Source of the DNA: JAUIJL01 sp965366625
GTDB taxonomy: Bacteria > Acidobacteriota > Thermoanaerobaculia > Multivoradales > J023
DNA: 64,000 nucleotides
Reading direction: 5' to 3'
NCBI GenBank assembly: GCA_965366625.1
Contig: CBDUGP010000034.1
Span: forward strand, 1-64,000
Numbering within the stretch: the first letter of the stretch is position 1; every line of letters begins with the position of its first letter. Below the pieces are notes generated by a model. It had not been told where the DNA came from. It made no database searches and saw only the letters and a program-made list of their open reading frames with translations. Shown piece by piece: positions 25,386-34,232 of this stretch. The position numbers were made by a program, and so were the translations under genes.

Positions 25386-27218
25386 GTGCGAAGCCGCCGT
25401 CACGGCCCTGAGGAACGAGAGCTCTACCGCCGCGGGCGGCACGACACCTCTCTAAGCACCTTCCTCAGTTCTAAGGTTCCCTCTCTGGCCTTCTTGGTTG
25501 TCGGTGCTCTTTTGGCTGGCTTGCCCCATGGGATCTCAGCCGCGCCGACCGGCGAAATACAAATCCAGGAAGTTAAGATCAATGGCTTGCCATTGGGATA
25601 TGGCCGCCGCCTGCCAGACCTAGAGCTGGAGCACTCTTGGGACGGCAAAGTATTACGCTTTGCCTATGCGCCCAAAACCATGGTGACCCTGAGATTGTCG
25701 AGCCTTGCAAGCGGATCGGCCGAGGAGGTGGGCTACCGCTATCAACTGCTGGGCTACGATCCCCAACCGATTGAACTCGAGCCGGAGGAGCACACGATTC
25801 GTTATCGCGGGCTGCCGGTGGGCCAGAGGATTCTAAGGATCGAGAGAATCATCGACTCTAAGAGCCAGATCAGAAATGTCGAGATTCAAATCACCGCTCC
25901 TTTTTGGCGCTCCACGCCGCTGGTGTGGGCCTACGGAGCCTTGTCGGCTTGGCTTCTCTTGAGTGCGGCAAGGTGGCTTTGGTCGAGGCGGCGAAAAACG
26001 TCGGAATTGGCTTTGGAAGTCCAACGGATGCAAGGGCAGAAGCTTGAAAGCCTCAGCACCTTAGCCGGCGGCGTCGCCCACGATTTCAACAACCTGCTGG
26101 TGGGGATTTTTGGCTATGCGGAGCTGGCACGGTTGGAGGTCGAGGAGCACTCGAAGCTTGCCGGTTATTTGGATCGGATCGAAGAATCCGCTAATCGCGC
26201 GGCGGAGCTGGCGCGACAAATGTTGTTCTATTCGGGCCGGGGGAGCTTTGCAGTGGCGCCTCTCTCGTTGTCGGAACTCGTTCGTGAGGTGGCGCGGGAA
26301 CTCGGGCCCAGCCTGGACGGCTCAATCAGCATCCTGCTCGAGCTCGAGCGTCACCTGCCGCCGATCGAAGGCGATGCGGTGCAGCTTAAGCAATTGGTGC
26401 GCAACCTGGTCTTGAACGCGACGGAAGCCCTGGACTCTAAGGCTGGAATCGTCGTATTGGCGACTGGCTTCGAGGTTCGTCAGGAGGGGCAAGGGAGTAT
26501 GAAGTCAGGCGACGCCGTGGCCAAAGGAAATTGCGTATTCCTGACCGTGGACGATACCGGCAAGGGAATCGAGAGGCAGGACATCGATCGGATTTTCGAT
26601 CCCTTCTTCAGCACCAAATCGCCGGGTCGGGGTCTGGGCTTGCCGGTGGTGCAGGGCATCGTCCGGGGGCATAAGGGATTTTTGAAGGTCTCGAGCACCC
26701 CAGGCCGGGGCTCAACGTTTCGAGTCCTATTCCCGGCGGCAGAACGGGTGAAGCCCGTTTTGGAGTCTGCGGATGAACCCCACCAAAGTCATTGGACCGG
26801 CAGCGGTCGGGTCTTGGTGATCGATGATGAGCAGGCCGTTCGCTCGGTCGCGGCGAGCTTTTTGGAGCGACTCGGATTTGACGTGATCACGGCGGATTCT
26901 GGGGAGCAAGGCCTGGAAATCTTCGATCAAGGCTCTGGATCTATCGACTGGGTCCTGTTGGACATTTCCTTGCCCGGGATCGACGGGATCAAAGTCGCTC
27001 AACGGCTTCGGCATGCGGTGCCCGACCTGCCGATCATCATGTCCAGCGGCTTTTCCAAAGAAGAAGCTTTTCGCGGGCAGGAAAGCCCGGCAAACGGTTT
27101 TATCGAGAAACCCTACCGTCAAGCGGATCTTGAACGGGTGCTCAGGAAAGCCCTTCGTCGGGCGGAGAAACCGAATCGGCCTGTCGATCGATCAGCCGAG
27201 ACAGCTCCTCGAACGTGA
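25386..27218 (+). CDS. Sensor histidine kinase/response regulator hybrid
   Basis: Membrane hybrid kinase of 610 residues. N-terminal hydrophobic segment (about 25-50); an extracytoplasmic sensor region (about 52-180) resembling a Y_Y_Y-type beta domain; a membrane span (about 180-205); HisKA with His232 in GGVAHDFNNLL; HATPase_c with NLVLNATEAL, DDTGKGI and GRGLGLPVVQG; then a receiver with Asp526 in LLDISLP. The short sensor looks like a propeller-kinase sensor lacking the propeller, which is inference. It follows the aldehyde dehydrogenase by 11 nt and may be co-transcribed. The GTG at 25386 is the only start that keeps the hydrophobic segment. The 3-prime end overlaps the opposite-strand MutS-like gene by 77 bp. 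Confidence 0.9.
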   Translation: MRSRRHGPEERELYRRGRHDTSLSTFLSSKVPSLAFLVVGALLAGLPHGISAAPTGEIQIQEVKINGLPLGYGRRLPDLELEHSWDGKVLRFAYAPKTMVTLRLSSLASGSAEEVGYRYQLLGYDPQPIELEPEEHTIRYRGLPVGQRILRIERIIDSKSQIRNVEIQITAPFWRSTPLVWAYGALSAWLLLSAARWLWSRRRKTSELALEVQRMQGQKLESLSTLAGGVAHDFNNLLVGIFGYAELARLEVEEHSKLAGYLDRIEESANRAAELARQMLFYSGRGSFAVAPLSLSELVREVARELGPSLDGSISILLELERHLPPIEGDAVQLKQLVRNLVLNATEALDSKAGIVVLATGFEVRQEGQGSMKSGDAVAKGNCVFLTVDDTGKGIERQDIDRIFDPFFSTKSPGRGLGLPVVQGIVRGHKGFLKVSSTPGRGSTFRVLFPAAERVKPVLESADEPHQSHWTGSGRVLVIDDEQAVRSVAASFLERLGFDVITADSGEQGLEIFDQGSGSIDWVLLDISLPGIDGIKVAQRLRHAVPDLPIIMSSGFSKEEAFRGQESPANGFIEKPYRQADLERVLRKALRRAEKPNRPVDRSAETAPRT

Positions 27219-28911
27219 CGCCGAGACGTTGGGCCGTTTCCTGAGCTAGGGAGCTGGCTGCCACCCCGGGCACGAATTGATAGGTGGAGCTTGCCTCTTC
27301 GCTGGGCTCGACCTGAAGAAACCGCAAACGGGGGAGTGGTGGCTTGCCTTCCAGCTCCCGAACAAAGTCCAAGAAGTGGGTGCTGACGAAAGCTCCGGCT
27401 TTCATACGTTCGAGCAGCCTCAAGACCAGGGAAAAGATCTCCACTCCCTCGGCCGGATTGGTGCCGGAGCAAAGCTCGTCTAGGATGACCAGCGACGGCG
27501 ATCCCACGTGGGCAAATAGACTGCGGATTCGCAGCAGCTCCCGGCCCAGCCGGCCCTCGGCTTGGTCGGCGGTCTCGGTTTCCACCAAAGAAACGAACAT
27601 GCCCTTAACGATCGGCATCTCTGCGTGTGACGCCGGCACGTAGATTCCAGACTGGCCCAGCAGCTGGCTCAATCCCAAGCTTTGAAGCAGCCGGGTCTTG
27701 CCCCCTGAATTGGGGCCGGTGATCAAAGTCAGCGCCGGAGATTGGTCGAGTTCCACATGACAAGGCACCGGTTGGCGCTGCTCTTCGAGCAACAGGGGAT
27801 TGCTGAGATCTCTGAGAATAATATTAGAGTCGGTGCGGAGTTCGGCCAGGGAGCAGGGCAGGCCGGCAGCCTGCAAGCGGTCCCGGAAGCCGATCGTCGC
27901 GAGATAGAATTCCAAATGGGCTGAAATCTGCACCAGGGAAACCAGCGACGGTGAGACCTCCTCAAAGACCCGATGCAAGACCCTTTGAACGATGACTTTT
28001 CGATTGAGGTCGGAGCCCGAGAGAAACGCTTTGAGCCGCAGCCACCATTGAAACACGGTGGACTGAAAGAGTGGGTTCTCGGTGTTGTTTTGAAGGTCCA
28101 GCAGTCGGAGATCCTTGATCTCACCGTCGGCGCCGATATTCAACGAGAGAGTCAGGGTTGAGCGTCGAGCTTGGTATTCCAACAAGTCGCACAGACGTTT
28201 ATAAAAAGGGTCGGCCTGCATGGCTTTGCCTTTTTCGTGCAAGCGGAAGAGGCCGGATTCAGCGTGCGCAAACCCTTCGACCATCTGGTCGATCACCGCT
28301 TTGGCTTCGCGCAGAATGTCCAGTCGGAAGGCGTTGATGTCCAATTGGGCGGTGTGGTCCGGCGCCTTAAACATGTCGAGGAGCACAGAGAGTCGGCGAT
28401 AGAGGGCTCGGGTTTGCTGCAGCAGCTCCGGCTGAGCTTCCAATTCAACCAAGATTTCCTGCCTGAAGGCGATCGCCTCTCGGCTGCCCGGTGGGTTGGA
28501 AATCGTGCGCAAGAGGAAGTCGTGATTGACGGGGAAGCGGAGACCGTCGATTTCGATCCGAAAAGTCGACCTGATGAGTTCGTCCAAGAAGAGATCGTCG
28601 GCGAAGAGTTCCGGCTGCCAGCTCCCATCGGTCGATCCGGAGAGACTCTGATCCAGGCCCCGGGCGCTTTCCTTGCCTAGAAATGACAATTCGAGCAAAT
28701 GCTCGACCCGGGAGGGATCCAAGGACAACCGCTCGTCGAAGTGGATGAGGTCGGGCAGCGAGAAGGCTGATCCTTCCGGCCCAGCCGTGACCGGTCGGCG
28801 GTCGGCTTTGCGGCTCTTGACCCAGTCGAGACTGGGGGATTCGATTTGCTGATTGGGTACCCAGGCCATAGAACTTTGGACTCCGGAAGGATCTTTGAGG
28901 TTCCAGTGCAT
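27142..28911 (-). CDS. MutS-related ATPase (not a full mismatch-repair MutS)
   Basis: P-loop ATPase with the MutS core-lever and ATPase domains but no mismatch-recognition domain; at 589 residues it is far shorter than MutS1 (about 850). The lever/core spans about 80-370. The ATPase has Walker A TGPNSGGKT near 400, Walker B VILDELCSGTNPAEG near 475-490 and the STHF His switch. No Smr nuclease domain is present, so it is also not MutS2. Family members of this kind are of unknown function, though a DNA-structure or ribosome role is possible. Its last 77 bp lie antisense to the end of the kinase gene. The start ATG at 28911 is the first in frame. Confidence 0.85.
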   Translation of the reverse strand: MHWNLKDPSGVQSSMAWVPNQQIESPSLDWVKSRKADRRPVTAGPEGSAFSLPDLIHFDERLSLDPSRVEHLLELSFLGKESARGLDQSLSGSTDGSWQPELFADDLFLDELIRSTFRIEIDGLRFPVNHDFLLRTISNPPGSREAIAFRQEILVELEAQPELLQQTRALYRRLSVLLDMFKAPDHTAQLDINAFRLDILREAKAVIDQMVEGFAHAESGLFRLHEKGKAMQADPFYKRLCDLLEYQARRSTLTLSLNIGADGEIKDLRLLDLQNNTENPLFQSTVFQWWLRLKAFLSGSDLNRKVIVQRVLHRVFEEVSPSLVSLVQISAHLEFYLATIGFRDRLQAAGLPCSLAELRTDSNIILRDLSNPLLLEEQRQPVPCHVELDQSPALTLITGPNSGGKTRLLQSLGLSQLLGQSGIYVPASHAEMPIVKGMFVSLVETETADQAEGRLGRELLRIRSLFAHVGSPSLVILDELCSGTNPAEGVEIFSLVLRLLERMKAGAFVSTHFLDFVRELEGKPPLPRLRFLQVEPSEEASSTYQFVPGVAASSLAQETAQRLGVTFEELSRLIDRQADSVSPPDEGLS

Positions 28912-28996
28912 TTACCAGCGGAGTCTTTCACACCTCCCCCCTCGGTAGTCGGGAACGGGCGGGGTACTCAGGAGCGGACGGAGACCAAATGGCAAA

Positions 28997-29022
28997 CGCC
29001 CGTCTGCCGGGGCCGACGGGCG
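28997..29022. repeat. Inverted repeat CGCCCGTC ... GACGGGCG
   Basis: Perfect 8-bp arms with a 10-nt loop, preceded (plus strand) by AAA. Read on the minus strand it is followed by only three T, so it is a weak terminator at best. On that strand it lies in the leader of the MutS-like gene. Confidence 0.6.
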
Positions 29023-29268
29023 CTTGCTGGGCGGATTGTGGGATGAGACGTAATTGGGGAGATCCGCCTCCGAGTCATAGTACTGGACAACTATTCGCGC
29101 TCTGCAGTTTTGAACTCTGTCCGTAACATCCCACGTTAGGCGAAGCGGGAACGACCGAAGCCGTCCAGGAGGCAGGATGAGCAGGAACACCGGTCCAGTA
29201 CTTTTTGCTCTTTTTTGGCAATCCTAGGCGGAGAGCCTGGGATCAACATGAGCTTCGATGCAGCTTCT

Positions 29269-29354
29269 GGATAAGAATAGAGTGTCTCTAATGTTTAGAG
29301 AATCCGTCTGACGCTGATGTCGGTGTAGGATTCCGTCCTACACTGTGTCCGACA
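29269..29354. ncRNA. Possible structured RNA element (two strong hairpins)
   Basis: Hairpin A: TCTCTAA-TGT-TTAGAGA at 29285-29301, bracketed by GGAT (29269) and ATCC (29302). Hairpin B: GTGTAGGA (29323-29330) pairs exactly with TCCTACAC (29336-29343). TGTCG (29318) and CGACA (29350) extend it across a six-base bulge. Two perfect stems within 70 bp of a gene-free area suggest a leader structure or small RNA. The strand is undetermined, and no known RNA family is recognised. Confidence 0.3.
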
Positions 29355-29510
29355 GTCCGCCAGGGCCGATCGAATCGTTCTCGCCGTCTGATTCAAGGAT
29401 CCAATCCGGCGGCAGTAGACGGAGGAATCGTTGTCCTGCGGGGCTGGACCGGATCTGCGCCGGATTTATAAAATGGACCTTCAAAGTCTTACCCCTGTAG
29501 GGAGAATCGT

Positions 29511-30158
29511 TTGACCCTCACCGCCTCTGAAACGGGAACCTTCATCGAGTTCCCCGATCGACTTGGTGTGCTCCACCGCTTGCGATCGATCGAGGTTTAT
29601 GAAGCCGGCATGGAACCGCTGTTCCAATTGGTTGCCGACCGACTGGAAAATCAGGCCTACGACCGTTCGGCCTTTGTATTTATTTTGTTGGAGCTGATCT
29701 ACGAGCTCGACCTAGACACCATTACCTTCAGCGATATGTTGGGTCGGCTGGTTTTCGCCTTGGCCCAAGACCTCGAGCTGGTAGGAGAAGCCCTGGAAGC
29801 CTTTGCCGAGATCCAGCAGACTTTGGATAGTGAGGGTTCCAATGAAGAAAGCCCCACCGCCTATGAAACGGGCGCGAAATCCCAGCCGGCGGACGATCAC
29901 GAGCGGATTTGGCAAACGGACCCCGACCACGAGCATCTGATGCTCGAGTTACAACAAACCCAGAAACACTGTTTGGATTGGGGCCTGGGTGCCAGGCTTT
30001 CCATTGAAATGGCCTTGGCTCGACCTTCGAGGCAGAACGTTCGTCAATCTTTGCGAGACATTTCGCAGCTCAGAAGAGCACTGACCCGCTTTGAAGAGCT
30101 GTTGCGGGAATCCGAAGAACGATTGCTCGAAGCGATCGGGGTCCTCGGGCAGGATTGA
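29511..30158 (+). CDS. Uncharacterised helical protein
   Basis: Not recognised. It has 215 residues, acidic overall, with no signal peptide. The N-terminal ~110 residues look like an ordered helical domain (LFQLVADRLEN, ELIYELDLDTITFSDMLGRLVFALAQDL). An acidic disordered linker (about 113-140) follows, then a C-terminal helix pair (about 145-215) with Arg-rich and Glu-rich faces. TTG at 29511 is used because GGGAG sits 6 nt before it. Its TGA overlaps or adjoins the start of the CPBP protease, so the two are translationally coupled, with a hybrid kinase gene following. This suggests a shared role that cannot be named from sequence. Confidence 0.75.
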   Translation: MTLTASETGTFIEFPDRLGVLHRLRSIEVYEAGMEPLFQLVADRLENQAYDRSAFVFILLELIYELDLDTITFSDMLGRLVFALAQDLELVGEALEAFAEIQQTLDSEGSNEESPTAYETGAKSQPADDHERIWQTDPDHEHLMLELQQTQKHCLDWGLGARLSIEMALARPSRQNVRQSLRDISQLRRALTRFEELLRESEERLLEAIGVLGQD

Positions 30159-30163
30159 ATCGT

Positions 30164-31183
30164 GTGACGCAAGGCATGAACTTCAATTCACCAAGCCTCG
30201 GGTCTGCTAGTGGAGTGTCCCATCACGAGCGGCTTCTTTGGACTGCTTTGTTGTGGCTTGTGGTGTCGATGATCGGCTTGCAGCTGTTGGGGCGGGCGGA
30301 AGACCCGACGACGCTCCAAACCCCTTCCGTCCCGAATCTCGAACAAGGTTCCTTGACGGGAATCTCTTCGGAAACTCTGTCTTCGTGGGTGGTGTCCGTG
30401 TTGGGCATCGGCACTTTGATCTTGGCGCTAATGGCATCCGGATTCCGTCGGGGTGAACTCAAGCTCGCTTACCCGGCGGGGGCCGAAAACCGGACCGTCA
30501 CAGCCACGGGCAGCACCTCGCGTTTGCCGCTGCTCGAGGTGCTCTTGCTATTCGTCGTCGGTGGCCAGCTCGTGGGCGCTGCCTCGTTTCTGATGGCCCA
30601 AAAGGCGTCAATTTTCTGGCCGCTGTGGTTGAGTCTTTGTCTCTTGGCAGTGCCGTTTTGGCCACTTCGCCGTGGGCTGGACCGCGGGACTCTGCGGTTC
30701 GCTTTGGGGTGGCACCGGGGTACCGGTTTGCTGCGCGAACTCGGGTGGGGGATACTGGCGTATTGGGCCTCGTTACCGGTGCTTGCGCTAGGCCTGGGGG
30801 TTTCGGTGTGGCTCTCGACCTGGTCGGCCTCGCCTCCGCATCATCCGGTCAGCGATTGGATGACCTCGGGTGACGGCGGGCAGATGGTCGCCACCTTCGT
30901 CTTGGCGACCCTCTGGGCGCCCTGGCTCGAGGAGACAGTTTTTCGCGGCGCTTTTTACCACTACCTCAGAGGCCGACTGGGAATTGTAGGATCGGCTCTC
31001 GTCTCCGCCTTGGTATTTGCAGCCCTGCACCCGCAAGGATTAGCAGGGCTGCCGTTCCTCATGACCTTGGCTCTAGTCTTGGCCCTGGTGAGGGAATGGC
31101 GAGCGTCCATCGTGGCTTGCATGACCATGCATTTTATTCACAATAGCATTACACTCTTACTCATCACCGTGTTTATGGCGTGA
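30164..31183 (+). CDS. CPBP family intramembrane glutamic endopeptidase
   Basis: Polytopic membrane protease of the CAAX-prenyl/Rce1-like (Abi) family. About eight hydrophobic segments surround the catalytic EETVFRG motif (Glu256, Glu257, Arg261 from the GTG at 30164), then a FxxxH-like region (SALVFAALHPQG) and the second His motif MHFIHNSIT. The site is complete. GTG 30164 is preferred because AGGA lies 9 nt upstream; a TTG at 30155 and an ATG at 30176 are in frame. It follows the unknown 29511 gene with overlap and precedes a hybrid kinase. Substrates in bacteria are mostly unknown. Confidence 0.88.
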   Translation: MTQGMNFNSPSLGSASGVSHHERLLWTALLWLVVSMIGLQLLGRAEDPTTLQTPSVPNLEQGSLTGISSETLSSWVVSVLGIGTLILALMASGFRRGELKLAYPAGAENRTVTATGSTSRLPLLEVLLLFVVGGQLVGAASFLMAQKASIFWPLWLSLCLLAVPFWPLRRGLDRGTLRFALGWHRGTGLLRELGWGILAYWASLPVLALGLGVSVWLSTWSASPPHHPVSDWMTSGDGGQMVATFVLATLWAPWLEETVFRGAFYHYLRGRLGIVGSALVSALVFAALHPQGLAGLPFLMTLALVLALVREWRASIVACMTMHFIHNSITLLLITVFMA

Positions 31184-31237
31184 CGTATTTATCGGGTGAC
31201 ATTGATTCGCCGAGGGTTTTCACGAGGGTACTCTAGG

Positions 31238-34177
31238 ATGTGGTCCACTTTGGCAAAAGATTCGAGCTTCTTAGCTCTGGCCGTGGTCATGCCGGTCGTT
31301 CTGATCGGTGTCGCGGTGAGCGGAGCTTCGAGTGCTCCGCCGGCTTTGTGGGCCTTGATCTTTTTGACTTTGGTGACCTTTGGTTATGCCCGCGGCTCGA
31401 GCACCCTCGAATCGGCTCGCGAACGGGGGTTTTGGCATCGCTGGACCTTGGCCTTCATGATCTGGACCTCCGCAGCGCTCTTCCAGCTCGTGCTGGCCGT
31501 GATGTACGGGCCGCAGCAGTCCGCACGCCCCTTTCCAGCCGGTATTTGGATCGACGCCTTGCACCTCTTGGGATTCGTGCCGGTCTTTCTCGCCCTTGAT
31601 CTTCGGCCTCATCGGAAAGACGACGGAAATCGCCCGGGTCTCGTTCGCCAGCTTCAGTTGGCCGGCTTCCTGCTCATGCTTGCCGGGTTGGCGCTCTATG
31701 GGTTGGCTCTGCCGGCGGCGATCGACTTTTCCACTGGGATGTCGACCCGTCCGCTGCAAGTGGTTGCGGTCTTCCTCGGGTTGTTCTTCGGCTGGATGGC
31801 CGGTCAGCGAAGCGCCGACCGCTGGCGTATCATCTACGGTTTATTTGCCGCCGGATTTGCGACTCAGGCGGTAGCGGGCTTTCTATCCGAGCCGGCGCGG
31901 TGGTGGCTCGGCTCGTTTTCTTTACTGTTTTTTCTCGCCGCTGCACGATCCAGGCTGTTGCCCGCCTCCGGCCCCCATCACGAGCCTCCCGCCGCACGTT
32001 CGGTCCTGCGATTCGATCTGCCCTTGGTGATCACACTTTCGGTCTTGCCGGCGATCCATCTAATTCTCACGTCGTTCATGTCCGCTCCAGGACCTTTACA
32101 ACAGGCACGGGGCAGCTTGGTCTTATTGTCGATCTTGATCCTCGGCCCACTGGCCTTCATCGAGCACAGCCGACTTCGACAACGCAGCACTTTTTTGGAG
32201 CGGGAGCAGAAACGGGCGGCGGAAGAAATGCTCGACAGGAGCATGTTTCTCGACTCGTTGATCGAGCACAGCCCGCTTGCGATCGTCGTGCTCGATCCCG
32301 ATCACAGAGTCCGCATTTGCAATCCCGCGTTTGAAAAACTGTTCCAGTGGGACCGAGACGAGGTGGTAGGAACGACCTTGGATCGCATGATTTCCACCTC
32401 GCAAAAACGTCGCGAGGCCAGTGACTACACCGAATTGGTGCTCGAAGGGCGCACCGTCCACGACACGACTCGAAGGCTCAGAAAAGACGGCACCGAGCTC
32501 GATGTGGAGCTCTACGGAGTGCCGCTGATGAGGGGCGGCGAGCTGATCGGTATTTTCGCGATTTACCAAGATGTCACCGATCGAGTCCGGGCCGAGCAGG
32601 CCTTACGAGAAAGCGAAGAACGCTTCCGTCGGCTCTCCGACGCGACCTTCGAGGGCATCGTGGTTTCCGATGGTGAGAGGGTTTTGGATTGCAACGAGCA
32701 ATATGCGCGCATGTTGCAACTCGAGGTCGAGAGTGTGGTGGGGCGCCCGCTTTTGGACTTCGTCGCGCCCGACAATCGTCAATTGGTCCAAGCGTATATT
32801 GACGATGCCCATGAAGAGCCCTACGAGCATCGGGCTCTGCGAGCGGACAAATCTGAGCTGATCGTCGAGGTTCACGGTCGGTCGCTGCCCATGGGTGGGC
32901 GGACCGTGCGGGTGACGGCCGTCCGGGATATGACCGACAACCGCCGTTTCGAGGAAGAGGTCCGCCAGAGCCAGAAGATGGAAGCCGTCGGTCGCTTGGC
33001 GGGTGGCATCGCCCACGATTTCAACAATCTACTGACCGTGATCAAGGGCTATGGCCAGCTCTTGAGCATGCAAATCACCGACACCAAGCTGAGGGGATTG
33101 GTGGAAGAGATTCTGCAAGCCTCGGAGCGCGCGTCGCTGATGACCCAGCGTCTGCTGGCGTTCGGACGCAAGCAGTCGGTGCAAAGCGAAACGCTGGACT
33201 TGAACCAGGTGATCGCCGGGATGGAGAAAATTCTCAGGCGATTGATTCGCGCAGACATCGACATCGATTTGCACCTATCCAAAGGGCTGGGCAAGATCCG
33301 CGCGGATCCCAGCCAAGTGGAGCAGGTGATTCTGAATCTGGTCATCAACGCCGGCGACGCCATGCCCAAGGGCGGCATTCTGTCGATCGAAAGCTCCGAT
33401 GTGGAGCTGACCGAAGACGATGCCCGTGAGGGATATACCTCCGCCGGCTCCTTCGTCTGCTTGCGGGTCAGCGATACCGGCATGGGCATGGACGACGCGA
33501 CCCTGGCTCAAGTGTTCGAGCCGTTCTTCACCACCAAAGAGAAGGGCAAGGGAACAGGTTTGGGACTGGCCACGGTGTACGCCATCATCAAACAGAGCAG
33601 CGGCTCGATCGATGTCGAGAGTAAGGTCGGCAGAGGCACCACGTTCCGAATCTACTTCCCACGGGTGCCGGATGTGATCACCGGAGACTCGCTGGACGCA
33701 CCGTCAGCGCGCACCAATCTGCCGCGCAGCGAAGGTGAAACCGTCTTGGTGGTCGAGGATGAGCCGGGCGTGCGTGCGTTGGCGGTCGAATTTCTCGAAC
33801 TGCACGGCTATCGCGTGATCGAGGCGCGAGACGGCCGCGAAGGTCTGGAGTGGATCGAAGTGATGGGAGATGCCATTGATCTGGTGCTCTCTGATGTGGT
33901 GATGCCCAATATGAACGGCCCTGAGATGGTAGCCCATTTGCACCGTCGGCACCCCGATGCCAAGGTGCTTTATATGTCCGGTTATACGGACGAGGTTCTG
34001 GGCCAGCACCACCCGATGCTCACTCGCTTGTTGGTGCAAAAACCGTTCAGCGTCGAAGAGCTGGTGATCAAGGTCCGCGAGGTTCTCGATGGCGGTGACC
34101 GGGCCTCCGAGGACGGTGTGGACGAAGCCCTACAGACCAACTCCCTAAGCCCGGACGCTTCCGGAGATGACGATTAA
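31238..34177 (+). CDS. Membrane PAS hybrid histidine kinase/response regulator
   Basis: Sensor kinase with attached receiver. The start ATG at 31238 has GAGGG 9 nt upstream; GTG at 31196 would add 14 residues. Order: about eight membrane spans (to residue ~310); PAS (about 340-455); PAS (about 465-580); HisKA with His593 in GGIAHDFNNLL; HATPase_c with NLVINAGDAM, SDTGMGM and GTGLGLATV; receiver with Asp886 in LVLSDVVMPNMNG. The multi-span N-terminus is probably the sensory module, and the signal is unknown. The HisKA-HATPase-REC tail matches that of the kinase at 25386, suggesting a paralogous family. It probably forms an operon with the CPBP protease upstream. The receiver has no output domain. 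Confidence 0.92.
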   Translation: MWSTLAKDSSFLALAVVMPVVLIGVAVSGASSAPPALWALIFLTLVTFGYARGSSTLESARERGFWHRWTLAFMIWTSAALFQLVLAVMYGPQQSARPFPAGIWIDALHLLGFVPVFLALDLRPHRKDDGNRPGLVRQLQLAGFLLMLAGLALYGLALPAAIDFSTGMSTRPLQVVAVFLGLFFGWMAGQRSADRWRIIYGLFAAGFATQAVAGFLSEPARWWLGSFSLLFFLAAARSRLLPASGPHHEPPAARSVLRFDLPLVITLSVLPAIHLILTSFMSAPGPLQQARGSLVLLSILILGPLAFIEHSRLRQRSTFLEREQKRAAEEMLDRSMFLDSLIEHSPLAIVVLDPDHRVRICNPAFEKLFQWDRDEVVGTTLDRMISTSQKRREASDYTELVLEGRTVHDTTRRLRKDGTELDVELYGVPLMRGGELIGIFAIYQDVTDRVRAEQALRESEERFRRLSDATFEGIVVSDGERVLDCNEQYARMLQLEVESVVGRPLLDFVAPDNRQLVQAYIDDAHEEPYEHRALRADKSELIVEVHGRSLPMGGRTVRVTAVRDMTDNRRFEEEVRQSQKMEAVGRLAGGIAHDFNNLLTVIKGYGQLLSMQITDTKLRGLVEEILQASERASLMTQRLLAFGRKQSVQSETLDLNQVIAGMEKILRRLIRADIDIDLHLSKGLGKIRADPSQVEQVILNLVINAGDAMPKGGILSIESSDVELTEDDAREGYTSAGSFVCLRVSDTGMGMDDATLAQVFEPFFTTKEKGKGTGLGLATVYAIIKQSSGSIDVESKVGRGTTFRIYFPRVPDVITGDSLDAPSARTNLPRSEGETVLVVEDEPGVRALAVEFLELHGYRVIEARDGREGLEWIEVMGDAIDLVLSDVVMPNMNGPEMVAHLHRRHPDAKVLYMSGYTDEVLGQHHPMLTRLLVQKPFSVEELVIKVREVLDGGDRASEDGVDEALQTNSLSPDASGDDD

Positions 34178-34232
34178 AGCCCAGATCTGATCGGCCCTAT
34201 TCGTCGGCAGGCAGACTTGATACATTGCGCCC

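Larger units (their letters stand above)
28912..29510. other. 600-bp non-coding gap with several inverted repeats
   Basis: Divergent gap between the MutS-like gene and the 29511 gene. Reading frames present are short and not gene-like. It holds an 8-bp inverted repeat at 28997-29022, a 7-bp hairpin at 29285-29301 and a 13-bp bulged hairpin at 29318-29354. GGGAG at 29500-29504 is the ribosome-binding site of the next gene. TTATAAA near 29464-29470 could be a -10 region, but no -35 matches. Confidence 0.5.

Noticed and set aside
28912..29190. 92-residue minus-strand frame next to the MutS-like gene
   Set aside because: Pro/Arg-rich translation without gene-like pattern, no ribosome-binding site; the hairpin area argues for non-coding.
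34178..34232. Fluoride riboswitch before crcB
   Set aside because: The 55-nt gap is too short and lacks the conserved crcB-motif core.
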